Source of the DNA: Anaerolineales bacterium
Lineage (GTDB): Bacteria > Chloroflexota > Anaerolineae > Anaerolineales > Villigracilaceae
Reading direction: 5' to 3'
Length of the DNA stretch: 33,698 nt
Assembly: GCA_016789345.1 (NCBI GenBank)
Contig: JAEURG010000034.1
Span: forward strand, 1-33,698
Below the pieces are notes generated by a model, which made no database searches, was not told the DNA's origin, and worked only from the letters and a program-made list of their open reading frames with translations. Below are positions 7,926-16,348 of the stretch, in pieces; position 1 is the first letter of the stretch, and each line of letters opens with the position of its first letter. A program made the translations under genes and the position numbers.

Positions 7926-8534
7926 ATGAAAATGAATCAATTTGAAACATTCTTAATGACATTTGATTTCGGCAGAAAAATCTATTTGCGAGGCATTGTC
8001 AAAAAGTTGCACGAGATTTCACAACTCCCTCCAAACAAAAAGATTCTAGAAATCGGTTGCGGAAATGGTATCGGCACGCGATTAATTCACGAATATTTCA
8101 AGCCGAGCCAATTAATCGCCACAGAATATGATGAAAGTTTGGTTGAGATTACACAACAGAAAGTCAAAGACTTAAATGTTCTTGTAGAACAAGCTGATGC
8201 CACAAAATTTCGGTTTGCAAATAATGAGTTTGATGCAGTGATTGGATTAAGTGTGATACATCACATCCCTAACTGGGAAGAAGCGTTGGATGAATTGCAT
8301 AGAATTATCAAACCGAATGGCTTGTTGATTATCAAAGAATTATCCATTGATACGTTTAGTACGTTCTTCGGGAAAATTTCTCGCAAGTTTGTTGAACATC
8401 CTTATGATGATATGTTTACAGAAAAAGAATTTATTGATTATCTAAAACAAAAGGGATTCAAAATAGAAGTTCTTATGCCACATTCTATGTTAGGCTTTTT
8501 GAGCGATTTTTATTTGGTGGCACGGAAGATGTAA
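7926..8534 (+). CDS. Class I SAM-dependent methyltransferase
   Basis: A 202-residue methyltransferase with a complete Rossmann-type core: motif I ILEIGCGNGIGTRL near residues 40-53, an acidic residue at the end of the second strand (ATEYDES), motif for adenine contact VEQADATKFRF, and the post-strand-4 motif DAVIGLSVIHHIPNWEEAL. It belongs to the Methyltransf_11/25-like small-molecule or lipid methyltransferases; the acceptor cannot be told from the sequence. GAGG seven bases before the ATG supports the start. It stands alone between repeat-containing spacers. Confidence 0.85.
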   Translation: MKMNQFETFLMTFDFGRKIYLRGIVKKLHEISQLPPNKKILEIGCGNGIGTRLIHEYFKPSQLIATEYDESLVEITQQKVKDLNVLVEQADATKFRFANNEFDAVIGLSVIHHIPNWEEALDELHRIIKPNGLLIIKELSIDTFSTFFGKISRKFVEHPYDDMFTEKEFIDYLKQKGFKIEVLMPHSMLGFLSDFYLVARKM

Positions 8535-8894
8535 TACCAAATTAAATAATCCCGTAGATGTAATGATTATAGAAATGTATTTGGCATAAAACAAATCCCG
8601 AAGGGATGACATAGATTTTTCAGACTATGACACCCCTACGGGGTCATGTACAGTTCGTAGGTCACGCTTTAAGCGTGACAAATAAAATTAACAAAATCGT
8701 CATGCTAAAAGCGATGATGGGGGTAAGAAAATGCTGATGAAACAGAATCAACTATAAGTCAAACGAGAAGCGGAAAGTCAATAGAAAAGGCTATCCATTT
8801 GTCTAGGTCAAAACGTAAGGAAACTCTAACCTTTTTCCTACGCGCGTATTCCTGCTTTTTGGTAGAATCGCAATCAAGATTTAGGAGAAAAATT
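8535..8894. other. Intergenic region with composite palindromes before clpC
   Basis: The longest gene-free stretch (360 bases). It holds three short hairpins in a row: ATCCC-GAA-GGGAT at 8595-8607, a TGAC..CCCC/GGGGTCA hairpin at 8628-8646, and the perfect GTCACGCTT-T-AAGCGTGAC at 8661-8679. Together they look like one composite dispersed repeat. Bases 8700-8880 must hold the clpC promoter but I see no convincing -35/-10 pair; TAGAAT at 8863-8868 is a weak -10 candidate. Confidence 0.5.
8661..8679. repeat. Perfect hairpin GTCACGCTT/AAGCGTGAC
   Basis: Nine-base arms around a single T. It is the last of three hairpins in a composite repeat upstream of clpC. No T run follows, so it is not a typical terminator. 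Confidence 0.7.
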
Positions 8895-11384
8895 ATGGCT
8901 GGTATGGAACGTTTCACACAGCGGGCAAGGCGGGTTCTTTCTTTGGCACATGCCGAGGCAGAACGCGCTCGCCAAAATAGTATTGGAACCGAGCATTTAT
9001 TACTCGGCTTAATGGATGAAGAAGGCGGCGTGGCGGGGCGCGTTTTGCGTGAATTGGGGATGACATCTGACAGAGTGCGCGAAGTAGTACAACGCATTAG
9101 CGGCATATCTGCTAACTTTGACCCAAACAGAATTGAACTTGCGAGTGAAACTCAGCAAGTACTTGAATACGCTGTAGATGAAGCCCGCAGGTTGGGACAT
9201 CACTACATTGGAACTGAACATATTTTGCTCGGCTTGGTTCGCATTGAGTCGGTAGCAATGGAAGCATTAAGAAGATTAGGTGTAACGCCTGACCAAATCC
9301 GTCGGCAGACTCGCCGCGTGTTAAACGAATCCGCTTCTTCTTCCACGCCCACACCTGCTAGCTCACCCGCAGGCAGAGGTTCAGCCTCAGGCGGCGCGAA
9401 TCCCAAAACGCCGTTGGTTGACCAACTCGCTACAGATTTAACATCCAAAGCCGAAGAGAAAAAACTTGACCCCGTCATTGGTCGTCAAATGGAAATTGAA
9501 CGTGTCATTCAAATCTTGGCACGTCGTACAAAAAATAATCCTGCATTAATCGGTGAACCCGGTGTTGGTAAAACTGCAATTGTGGAAGGTCTTGCTCAAA
9601 GAATTATTGAAGGCGATGTGCCTGCTCCATTAATGAACAAACGCTTACTTCAATTAGATGTAGGCTCACTTGTTGCTGGCACCATGTATCGTGGTCAGTT
9701 TGAAGAAAGACTCAAAAGAATTATTGACGAGTTGAAACAATCTGGCGCAATTTTATTTATTGATGAAGTTCACATGTTGGTGGGTGCTGGCGCGGCTGGC
9801 TCATCTGTTGATGCGGCGAATATTCTCAAGCCTGCATTATCCAGAGGCGAGTTACAAGTCATTGGCGCAACCACAATGGATGAATATCGCAAACACATTG
9901 AATCAGATGCCGCGCTTGAACGTCGCTTCCAACCGATTACAGTAGATGAACCCAGTGAAGAAGAGACCATTCAGATTCTCAAAGGCATTCGCAATGCTTA
10001 CGAAGAACATCATCATTTAGTCATTTCAGATGAAGCTCTCGAAGCCGCCGCGCATTTATCCTCACGTTATGTGACCGAAAGATTTTTACCCGACAAAGCC
10101 ATTGATTTGATTGACGAATCATCTTCGCGTGTGCGCATGTATAAAAGCCATGCCGCCAAACATGCTAAAGATTTATTCACCCAATTACGTCAGGCACGTC
10201 AGAACCGCGCACTTGCTCAAGAAGATGCCAATGCCGAAGATTTGAAAGAATGGCAAGACCGCGAATTTGATTTAGGTGAACAAATTGAACGCCTACGCAC
10301 TGGCTGGGATAGAACCACCAGTCCAGTCGTTTCAGCAGAAGATATTGCCGAAGTCGTATCAATGTGGACGGGTGTTCCTTTAATGCAACTTGCCGAAGAA
10401 GAATCAAAACGTTTGTTGAAAATGGAAGATGAACTTCGCAAGGGCATTATCGGTCAAGAAGATGCGATTATTGCAATCTCTCGCGCAGTCCGCCGCGCAC
10501 GTGCAGGTCTCAAAGACCCCAAACGCCCAATTGGTTCATTTATGTTCTTAGGTCCAACAGGTGTTGGCAAAACAGAATTAACCAAAACACTTGCTAAATT
10601 TATGTTTGGCAGTGAAGATGCCGCCATTCAACTCGATATGTCTGAGTTTATGGAAAGGCACACCGCTTCACGACTCGTTGGCGCACCTCCCGGATACATT
10701 GGCTATGAAGATGCAGGTCAATTAACCGAAGCGTTACGTCGCCGACCTTATTCAATTGTTGTGTTTGATGAAATTGAAAAAGCACATCCCGAAGTTCATA
10801 ATATGTTATTGCAAATTATGGAAGAAGGTCACTTAAGTGATGCGAAAGGTCGCAAAGTAGATTTCCGCAATGCGATTATCGTGATGACTTCCAATATTGG
10901 TGCCGATGTCATCAAGAAACAAACTTCATTAGGTTTTGCACTCAAACGCGATGAAGCCCTCGAAGAAAAACTTTCTTACGACGATATGCGCAAGAAATTA
11001 AATGAATCACTCAAACGCGCATTCAGACCAGAATTTATTAATCGTATGGATGCGACTGTGATTTTCCGTTCGCTCAACAAAGAAGATATTCAAAAGATTG
11101 TTTCTTTGGAATTAGACAAAGTGGCAGAACGCCTCAAAGAACATAACCTCGAACTGGTTGCTTCACCTGAGGCATTATCTTCGCTGGCAGAGCAAGGCTA
11201 CGATGCTGAGTTTGGTGCGCGTCCATTACGCCGCATCATTCAGCAAAAAGTGGAAGACCCGCTATCTGATAAATTGCTGTCCGGCGAATTTGTCAATGGC
11301 GACAGCATTGATATTAACGTCAATGATGATGGCGAGATTGTTTTAGAAAAAGACAATCAGCCAATTCCTGAACCGAGTTTGTAA
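8895..11384 (+). CDS. clpC: ClpC-type AAA+ unfoldase of the Clp protease
   Basis: An 829-residue ATP-dependent unfoldase that feeds proteins to ClpP in the cytosol. It has two N-terminal Clp-N repeats (about 5-150) with IGTEHLLLGL and IGTEHILLGL, a Ser/Pro/Ala linker (about 150-175), AAA+ module 1 with Walker A GEPGVGKT at 220-227 and Walker B FIDE at 288-291, a coiled middle domain (about 420-470), and module 2 with GPTGVGKT at 553-560 and FDE at 624-626. The loop LGF at 679-681 is the ClpP-docking tripeptide, which separates it from ClpB. ATG 8895 is preferred because AGGAG lies seven bases upstream; the open frame extends 32 codons further but without a ribosome binding site. No mcsAB or ctsR is adjacent. 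Confidence 0.95.
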   Translation: MAGMERFTQRARRVLSLAHAEAERARQNSIGTEHLLLGLMDEEGGVAGRVLRELGMTSDRVREVVQRISGISANFDPNRIELASETQQVLEYAVDEARRLGHHYIGTEHILLGLVRIESVAMEALRRLGVTPDQIRRQTRRVLNESASSSTPTPASSPAGRGSASGGANPKTPLVDQLATDLTSKAEEKKLDPVIGRQMEIERVIQILARRTKNNPALIGEPGVGKTAIVEGLAQRIIEGDVPAPLMNKRLLQLDVGSLVAGTMYRGQFEERLKRIIDELKQSGAILFIDEVHMLVGAGAAGSSVDAANILKPALSRGELQVIGATTMDEYRKHIESDAALERRFQPITVDEPSEEETIQILKGIRNAYEEHHHLVISDEALEAAAHLSSRYVTERFLPDKAIDLIDESSSRVRMYKSHAAKHAKDLFTQLRQARQNRALAQEDANAEDLKEWQDREFDLGEQIERLRTGWDRTTSPVVSAEDIAEVVSMWTGVPLMQLAEEESKRLLKMEDELRKGIIGQEDAIIAISRAVRRARAGLKDPKRPIGSFMFLGPTGVGKTELTKTLAKFMFGSEDAAIQLDMSEFMERHTASRLVGAPPGYIGYEDAGQLTEALRRRPYSIVVFDEIEKAHPEVHNMLLQIMEEGHLSDAKGRKVDFRNAIIVMTSNIGADVIKKQTSLGFALKRDEALEEKLSYDDMRKKLNESLKRAFRPEFINRMDATVIFRSLNKEDIQKIVSLELDKVAERLKEHNLELVASPEALSSLAEQGYDAEFGARPLRRIIQQKVEDPLSDKLLSGEFVNGDSIDINVNDDGEIVLEKDNQPIPEPSL

Positions 11385-11391
11385 CAATCAT

Positions 11392-11419
11392 GTAGGGGCG
11401 ACTCGCGAGTCGCCCCTAC
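11392..11419. repeat. GTAGGGGCGA-type perfect palindrome, copy 1
   Basis: A perfect 28-base palindrome with half-sequence GTAGGGGCGACTCG. It starts eight bases after the clpC stop codon and could end or stabilise the transcript. A related copy lies at 14895-14921. Confidence 0.85.
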
Positions 11420-11431
11420 GAAACTTCATTA

Positions 11432-12487
11432 ATGAATAAACAAGAATTATTTAAACAAGCCGATTACAACTTCCAGCGCGGAAACCGCGAACTGGCAAAA
11501 AAATATTTAAGCGATTTTCTCGCCGCCTATCCAAATGATGAATCAGCATGGATGTTGATGGCAAAAATTGCAGAAGACAAAGAAAGAAAGTGTAATTGCT
11601 ATCAGCAGGTGTTAAAAATTAATCCAAGTAACAATGAAGCCAAAATTGGGTTGATTCGTGCTAACTCTGCCAGCCCAACTTTGCCATTGCCGAAAAAGCA
11701 AAATACAACACCATTTCAAACCAATCAAAATTCATATACCAGCAAATTACGCGGGATTTTGATTACGGTTTTTGTTATTGCTTTATTTGGTGCAACCACT
11801 TTGGTCATGGCAAGAAATAATCCGCAATCTAAAGTTGCTGAATTTTTAGCAATTGCTACGCCAACACTGATAAGTAATTCAGATTTAGGCGATGACGTTG
11901 CCTTACAAACACGTGCAGAGGTGAGTCAAAACTATCCGCAATATGCACCATTGGTGGATGCGTTAATTGGTTATGCAATTGCCAATGCGGAAAACGGCAT
12001 GGAGGGTGCTCCTGAAAGACCCGGTAGTGAGATTATGGTTTCACAACAAGCGGGTGTAGAAGCAAAATCTATTATTGAAAATGCTTTGCCACAACCAGGC
12101 TCACTTTCGTCTATTACGATTACGGAACAACAAATTACATCTTGGTTGGCGATGGAATTGCAAGAAAATCCAGATTTACCATTAAGTAAAGTGCAAGTCT
12201 TTTTACGAAATGGTCAAGTACAAGTGTGGGGAATGGTCAATGGTAGTGCAGATTCCACCTCTGTATTGGTTGTTGGCGAAATTAAAATTAACAAGAATCA
12301 ACAGCCTTATTTTGTGATTGAGTCTATGCAAATTGGGACACAAGTAGTGCCAGATATTTTGTTAAGCCAAATGGAATCATGGTTAAATCAAATGCTGGTA
12401 GAAAACATCAATGAGCAATTGCCTGGGCTACAAATGATGAATGTCAACGTAGTCAATGGGTTAATCACAGTGTCGGGGATGAGATAA
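11432..12487 (+). CDS. TPR-like membrane-anchored protein of unknown function
   Basis: A 351-residue protein. Residues 1-80 form one to two TPR-like helix pairs (FQRGNRELAKKYLSDFLAAY, then ESAWMLMAKIA and VLKINPSNNEA). A polar linker leads to a single membrane helix at about 107-126 and the rest, 127-351, lies outside the membrane with several beta-rich stretches and no motif I recognise. The topology is cytoplasmic TPR plus an outer domain. No ribosome binding site or near -10 box is evident; the gene starts 12 bases after a large palindrome behind clpC and may depend on read-through from clpC. Confidence 0.55.
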   Translation: MNKQELFKQADYNFQRGNRELAKKYLSDFLAAYPNDESAWMLMAKIAEDKERKCNCYQQVLKINPSNNEAKIGLIRANSASPTLPLPKKQNTTPFQTNQNSYTSKLRGILITVFVIALFGATTLVMARNNPQSKVAEFLAIATPTLISNSDLGDDVALQTRAEVSQNYPQYAPLVDALIGYAIANAENGMEGAPERPGSEIMVSQQAGVEAKSIIENALPQPGSLSSITITEQQITSWLAMELQENPDLPLSKVQVFLRNGQVQVWGMVNGSADSTSVLVVGEIKINKNQQPYFVIESMQIGTQVVPDILLSQMESWLNQMLVENINEQLPGLQMMNVNVVNGLITVSGMR

Positions 12488-12500
12488 AGGTTTAGGTTTC

Positions 12501-12545
12501 AAGTCACAGGTTGAAGGCTTGTACTGAGCCGTGTCGAAGTGTCAA
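12501..12545. repeat. Composite repeat fragment
   Basis: CAGGTTGAAGGCT at 12507-12519 is shared exactly with 18092-18104 inside a glycosyltransferase gene, and TACTGAGCCGTGTCGAAGTG follows at 12522. Both look like pieces of dispersed REP-like elements. Confidence 0.5.
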
Positions 12546-12639
12546 AGAAGAGGCGGGAATTTTTTTCAAATCTATTATTTTCTCTTAAGAATATTTATCA
12601 ATTACATCGCATCTAGTAGGTTGAAAAGGAGAAATTATT

Positions 12640-13191
12640 ATGAACACAAATTATGAAACGATTACTTTGGCGGGTGGATGCTTTTGGTGTTTGGAAGCGG
12701 TGTATGATGAAGTGAAGGGTGTGATTTCAGTTGACTCAGGTTATTCAAATGGGCATGTAGCGAACCCAACGTATAAGGCGGTTTGCACGGGGCTGACGGG
12801 TCATGCCGAAGTGGTAAAAATTGTTTATGACCCTGCTGTCATTTCAACTCGAGATATTTTGAATGTGTTTTTTGCAATCCATGACCCAACCACTTTGAAT
12901 CGTCAAGGTGCAGATGTTGGTACACAATACCGTTCTGGCATTTATTATCACACTGCGGAGCAAAAAGAAATTGCCGAAAATTTAATTAAAGAATTAACCG
13001 CACAAAAGATTTTTGATAATCCGATTGTGACCGAAGTGGATGCGATTAAAGATTTTTATATTGCCGAAGATTATCATCAAGAATATTATGTCAATAACAA
13101 ATTCCAGCCTTATTGTATGGCAGTGATTTCGCCGAAGGTCAATAAATTTAGAAAGCATTATTTGGAGTTGTTGAAGAAACAACCTGCATAA
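12640..13191 (+). CDS. msrA: Peptide methionine (S)-S-oxide reductase
   Basis: A 183-residue MsrA that repairs S-methionine sulfoxide in proteins and peptides. The catalytic motif GGCFWC has the nucleophilic C14; further conserved parts are [45 protein letters not shown] and EDYHQEYY. Candidate resolving cysteines are C17, C49 and C159. No signal peptide, so cytosolic. AAGGAG stands nine bases before the ATG. There is no MsrB domain fused or adjacent. With the redoxin gene upstream and the ATL and quinone-stress genes downstream it adds to a stress-repair flavour. Confidence 0.95.
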   Translation: MNTNYETITLAGGCFWCLEAVYDEVKGVISVDSGYSNGHVANPTYKAVCTGLTGHAEVVKIVYDPAVISTRDILNVFFAIHDPTTLNRQGADVGTQYRSGIYYHTAEQKEIAENLIKELTAQKIFDNPIVTEVDAIKDFYIAEDYHQEYYVNNKFQPYCMAVISPKVNKFRKHYLELLKKQPA

Positions 13192-13197
13192 ATAAAT

Positions 13198-13253
13198 TTG
13201 CCACAGAGAACACAGAGTTTTTTCTCAAAGGTCTCTGTGAACTCTGTGGCTAA
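13198..13253. repeat. CCACAGAG-type inverted repeat, copy 2
   Basis: Left arm TTGCCACAGAGAACACAGAG (13198-13217) and right arm CTCTGTGAACTCTGTGGCTAA (13233-13253) pair with two central mismatches. Same family as 7821-7894; the loop differs. It ends just before the dus promoter. Confidence 0.8.
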
Positions 13254-13271
13254 GCAATGGGGAAATTAATT

Positions 13272-13280
13272 TGTTATACT
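13272..13280 (+). promoter_or_regulatory. Extended -10 promoter of the dus gene
   Basis: TG-T-TATACT (13272-13280), an extended -10 element, with nine bases to ATG 13290. No Shine-Dalgarno sequence lies between, so the mRNA is leaderless or nearly so. Confidence 0.55.
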
Positions 13281-13289
13281 CTGCAAACT

Positions 13290-14252
13290 ATGAACGAAAG
13301 CAAGACACCTAATTTCTACATCAAAAACATCCCTATTTATGGGGATACTATTCTCGCGCCAATGGATGGGTATTCAGATTGGCCCTTCCGTTCCGTTTGC
13401 CGCGAACTTGGCTCTGCCATGAGTTATACCGAATTTGTAAAAGTTGAAAAGATTCTCAGCAAGTCTAAAGAACCTGCTAAAAGATTATTTTTCAAAGAAC
13501 CTGAACGTCCAATGACGTTTCAAATCTATGGCGAAGACCCAGATTTGATTCTCAAAGCCGCCTTGCAAATTGAAAAATTAAATCCAGACATCATTGACCT
13601 CAACATGGGTTGTCCCGCCAAAACCATCGCTGACCGCGGTGCAGGTGTGGGCATGATGCCTTCGCCTTTAACAATTGCAAGAACATTTAGAAAACTTGTT
13701 AAACATTTAAAAGTTCCAGTCACTGGAAAGATTCGTTTGGGTTGGGATAAAAATAAAAACTATAAACTCATCGCCAGAATTGTTGAAGAAGAGGGTGGAC
13801 AATTAATTGCAGTTCACGGACGCACTAAAGAACAAAGATATGCTGGGCTTGCCAACTGGGATGCAGTGGCTGAGGTTAAGTCAGCAGTAAAAATTCCAGT
13901 CATTGGAAGCGGTGATATAAAAAGAGTCGCAGACATTGACCGAATGAAGAATCATACCAAGGCAGATGCAGTAATGATTGGTCGTGGCGCCATTGCTAAC
14001 CCGTGGATTTTTTCTCGCATTGACCGTGAAGATGTGACCCCACAAATGATGCAAGATTTAATTCATAAACATTTAGCACGTTGCGTTGAATTTTATGGCG
14101 ATGAAGATGGCTCGCGTTTGTTTAGAAAATATGCTGTGCAATATTTATTAATGCACACACTCACGCGCGAAGATAGAAAAGAAATTCTCAAGCCGCGTCC
14201 ATCAGGTGAGTTTGCAAAAATGCTTGAGCAGATTTATGCGGTCACTGCATAA
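13290..14252 (+). CDS. dus: tRNA-dihydrouridine synthase
   Basis: A 320-residue FMN- and NADPH-dependent enzyme that reduces uridines in the tRNA D-loop. The TIM-barrel landmarks are present: ILAPMDGYSDWPFR at the FMN site, FQIYGEDPD, the catalytic C108 in LNMGCPAKT, KIRLGWD, AVHGRTKEQRY and the phosphate-binding GSGDI and MIGRGAIANPWIF. The C-terminal helical domain is short, as in bacterial DusB-like enzymes. ATG 13290 is preferred over the in-frame ATG 13257 because the -10 box at 13275-13280 lies between the two and would leave the longer start untranscribed. Confidence 0.92.
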   Translation: MNESKTPNFYIKNIPIYGDTILAPMDGYSDWPFRSVCRELGSAMSYTEFVKVEKILSKSKEPAKRLFFKEPERPMTFQIYGEDPDLILKAALQIEKLNPDIIDLNMGCPAKTIADRGAGVGMMPSPLTIARTFRKLVKHLKVPVTGKIRLGWDKNKNYKLIARIVEEEGGQLIAVHGRTKEQRYAGLANWDAVAEVKSAVKIPVIGSGDIKRVADIDRMKNHTKADAVMIGRGAIANPWIFSRIDREDVTPQMMQDLIHKHLARCVEFYGDEDGSRLFRKYAVQYLLMHTLTREDRKEILKPRPSGEFAKMLEQIYAVTA

Positions 14253-14256
14253 CTCC

Positions 14257-14392
14257 GATGGTCGAGTAGTCTGAGGCGATAGCCGAAGACGTATCGAGAC
14301 CATCAATTACATTCAAATATAAAATTAAATATTTACTTTAACTTGGTGGTTTCGATACGAGCGAGAAGAACACTCGCTCTACTCAACCACCA
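14257..14392. repeat. Two REP-like hairpins of the GATGGTCGAGTA / TATCGA type
   Basis: Hairpin 1 (14257-14304) has outer arms GATGGTC and GACCATC; hairpin 2 (14344-14392) has outer arms TGGTGGTT and AACCACCA and inner arms GAGCGAG and CTCGCTC. Both contain the CGATAC/GTATCG core and an AT-rich 39-base spacer separates them. They fill the space between the dus gene and the next promoter. Confidence 0.75.
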
Positions 14393-14400
14393 GTATCATT

Positions 14401-14406
14401 TATAAT
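14401..14406 (+). promoter_or_regulatory. -10 box of the DUF6391-like gene
   Basis: TATAAT lies six bases before ATG 14413 and nothing resembles a ribosome binding site, so a leaderless mRNA is predicted. No clear -35. Confidence 0.55.
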
Positions 14407-14412
14407 CAACCT

Positions 14413-14898
14413 ATGTTAAATCTCCCACTCATTCTCGAAACCCGTCGCAATCACGCGCTTGAACATGCTAGCATTCATTTGCTTTCGCACAAACATCCAA
14501 CCCAACGCATGGCGGGTCATTCCAACCCAACTGGTTTTTATTTGCTCGGAAATTTAAACACGCAAGATATTTGGGAATCAGTCACTGAAGCACACACACG
14601 ATTAAATTCTGGCGAACATGATTTAGCGATTCATCCCGGCTGTGGGACAAATCTAGCGACCACTGCGCTTCTTTCCGCAGGGTTTGCTTGGTTGCCACTT
14701 CGTGGAACTAAATCTACCTTATGGCGATTCATGCTCATTCCATTTGCCTTGATTTTTGCATTTGTAGGTTTTAACATGAGCAAACCACTTGGACCTTGGT
14801 TACAAAAACATGTCACCACCGAAGCGAAACTTGGTAATCTACAAATTGTGGATATTATCTACGTCCGCAAAGGTGTGCATCGAGTAATAACAAAGTAG
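14413..14898 (+). CDS. DUF6391-like protein
   Basis: A 161-residue protein that opens with ETRRNHALEHASIHLL, the histidine-rich helix typical of the DUF6391 family known from cyanobacteria and Chloroflexota. Other marks are GHSNPTGFYLLG, HPGCGTNLATTALLSAG, and one or two hydrophobic helices at about 98-118. The several conserved histidines and the one conserved cysteine could bind a metal, but no function is established. Its TAG stop codon is part of a palindromic repeat (14895-14921), so the C-terminus may have been trimmed or extended by repeat insertion. Confidence 0.7.
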   Translation: MLNLPLILETRRNHALEHASIHLLSHKHPTQRMAGHSNPTGFYLLGNLNTQDIWESVTEAHTRLNSGEHDLAIHPGCGTNLATTALLSAGFAWLPLRGTKSTLWRFMLIPFALIFAFVGFNMSKPLGPWLQKHVTTEAKLGNLQIVDIIYVRKGVHRVITK

Positions 14899-14921
14899 GG
14901 GCGAGGTTACCTCGCCCCTAC
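14895..14921. repeat. GTAGGGGCGA-type perfect hairpin, copy 2
   Basis: Arms GTAGGGGCGAGGT and ACCTCGCCCCTAC around a single T. Bases 14896-14898 of the element are the stop codon of the gene before it. Confidence 0.85.
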
Positions 14922-14930
14922 AATTAATTT

Positions 14931-15899
14931 ATGCCCAATATTTTTTTCCTTCACGGCAATGACGAATTTGCCATCACACGCAAACTAAAAGACTTCGAGT
15001 CTGATTTCAGCGACCCAACCACTGCGGGTATGAACACGACTCGTCTCGAAGCACGCACCATGACAGAAAACGATTTAAACAATGCAGTCAATGCCATGCC
15101 ATTTCTTGCACCAAAACGATTGGTGTTTCTTGAAAATCCATCGAGTAAATTTAATAATCCTGCCACAAGAAAAAAGTTTTTAGAATTTTTAGAAAAAACA
15201 CCTGATACGGCAAAACTTGTCATTCACGAATTGATTGAACCAAAAGAAGTTGAAAAACATTGGTTAATCAAATGGGCTGGGAAAAATTCATCCGCGATTA
15301 AAACCCAAGCATTTTTTCTTCCGAAACAAAGAGATATGACAGGTTGGATTATGAATGAAGTCAAAAATCAAGGCGGGCAAATGGAACCACAAGCCGCCAG
15401 TAAGTTGGCTGAAATGGTGGGCGTGGATACACGTCAGGCGGGCATGGAAATTTCAAAATTATTGGCTTATGTCAATTGGCAGAGACCAGTTCGCGGATCC
15501 GATGTGGAAGCGGTTTGTATCGTCACATCCCAACAAAGTGTATTTGATTTTGTAGATGCATTATCACAAGGTAATGGAAAAATCGCACAAAAATTATTGC
15601 ATCGCTTGTTAGAAAATGAAGACCCATTTGCGTTGCGGGGTATGGTGGTGCGTCAATTTCGTTTGTTGATTCAAGCGCGCGAAATTTTAGATGGACGCGG
15701 CAACAAAGATGATGTTGCCAGAGCATTAGGCGTGCATCCGTATGTAGCAGAAAAAACAACAGGGCAAGCGAATCGTTTTTCAATTGAGTCGTTAGAAAAT
15801 ATTTATAGAAAACTATTACGTATTGATGAACAAGTTAAAACAAGCCAAGTGACATTAGACTTGGCTTTGGATACATTGATTGTTGAATTAAAAAATTAA
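14931..15899 (+). CDS. holA: DNA polymerase III delta subunit
   Basis: A 322-residue clamp-loader delta subunit, which opens the sliding clamp. It starts with the AAA+-like strand IFFLHGNDEFAI, contains PFLAPKRLVFLEN (the region that contacts the clamp), a LAEMVGVD-type helix, SVFDFVDALSQGN and the C-terminal collar helices with RLLIQAREIL. Length fits the family. The Walker A lysine is absent, as usual for delta. The start has no ribosome binding site and follows the palindrome at 14895 by nine bases, so translation may depend on read-through from the upstream gene. Confidence 0.9.
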   Translation: MPNIFFLHGNDEFAITRKLKDFESDFSDPTTAGMNTTRLEARTMTENDLNNAVNAMPFLAPKRLVFLENPSSKFNNPATRKKFLEFLEKTPDTAKLVIHELIEPKEVEKHWLIKWAGKNSSAIKTQAFFLPKQRDMTGWIMNEVKNQGGQMEPQAASKLAEMVGVDTRQAGMEISKLLAYVNWQRPVRGSDVEAVCIVTSQQSVFDFVDALSQGNGKIAQKLLHRLLENEDPFALRGMVVRQFRLLIQAREILDGRGNKDDVARALGVHPYVAEKTTGQANRFSIESLENIYRKLLRIDEQVKTSQVTLDLALDTLIVELKN

Positions 15900-15907
15900 T
15901 TTGGTAT

Positions 15908-15965
15908 GTGGGTGCGTCGCGCTTTGTAAGTTTAGATAATCTTCAATTCATTAAGCGCGACGCAC
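15908..15965. repeat. Two-armed GTGCGTCGCGC inverted repeat, copy 1
   Basis: Arms GTGCGTCGCGCTT (15912-15924) and AAGCGCGACGCAC (15953-15965) are perfectly complementary, with a 28-base spacer holding TTTAGATAATCTTC. It sits between the convergent holA and the - strand membrane protein gene, where it could work as a two-way terminator although no T run follows. A relative lies at 27957-28052. Confidence 0.75.
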
Positions 15966-15973
15966 TCTATAAT

Positions 15974-16333
15974 TTACGAACTGCCTGTTGCTGAAAAAAT
16001 TAATAACGCGATGAACAACACATAAGGGAGCAAGCACAAAAGATTAATCACCAAACCTGCAATTGCTATATTTTTTCTTGAATCATTTTTACGAATTGCC
16101 ATCGCGCCAATTATTACACCTGCTAACGAAAGTAACACGGTGATAATCCCCGCCAATGACCCGCCACCGAATAACAAACCTAATCCCATCAATTCATCAT
16201 CGGCTGTGTTGGTTGCACTACCAGTTAATACACCAAATGAAATGACATAAATACACCATACCAATAAAATCACAATCGGCAAAATGATTGAGATAATGGC
16301 AAGCCGTGATGGTTTTGATGATTCAACAGACAT
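15974..16333 (-). CDS. Small membrane protein, DUF4190-like
   Basis: A 119-residue protein with three predicted membrane helices (about 11-35, 48-77 and 87-112), a glycine-rich stretch GLLFGGGSLAG and the pairing GAMAIRKND after the second helix that is seen in DUF4190-like small membrane proteins. AGGAG six bases before the ATG supports the start. Last gene of the - strand run. No function known. Confidence 0.65.
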   Translation of the reverse strand: MSVESSKPSRLAIISIILPIVILLVWCIYVISFGVLTGSATNTADDELMGLGLLFGGGSLAGIITVLLSLAGVIIGAMAIRKNDSRKNIAIAGLVINLLCLLPYVLFIALLIFSATGSS

Positions 16334-16348
16334 AGTTTCTCCTAATTT

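Noticed and set aside
8805-8815. CtsR-type operator (GGTCAAA) before clpC
   Set aside because: Only one half-site is present and the tandem second heptamer is missing, so it is not a credible CtsR box.
9009-9478. Long open frames on the - strand inside clpC
   Set aside because: They are shadows of the strongly conserved ClpC coding frame and show no family motif or ribosome binding site.
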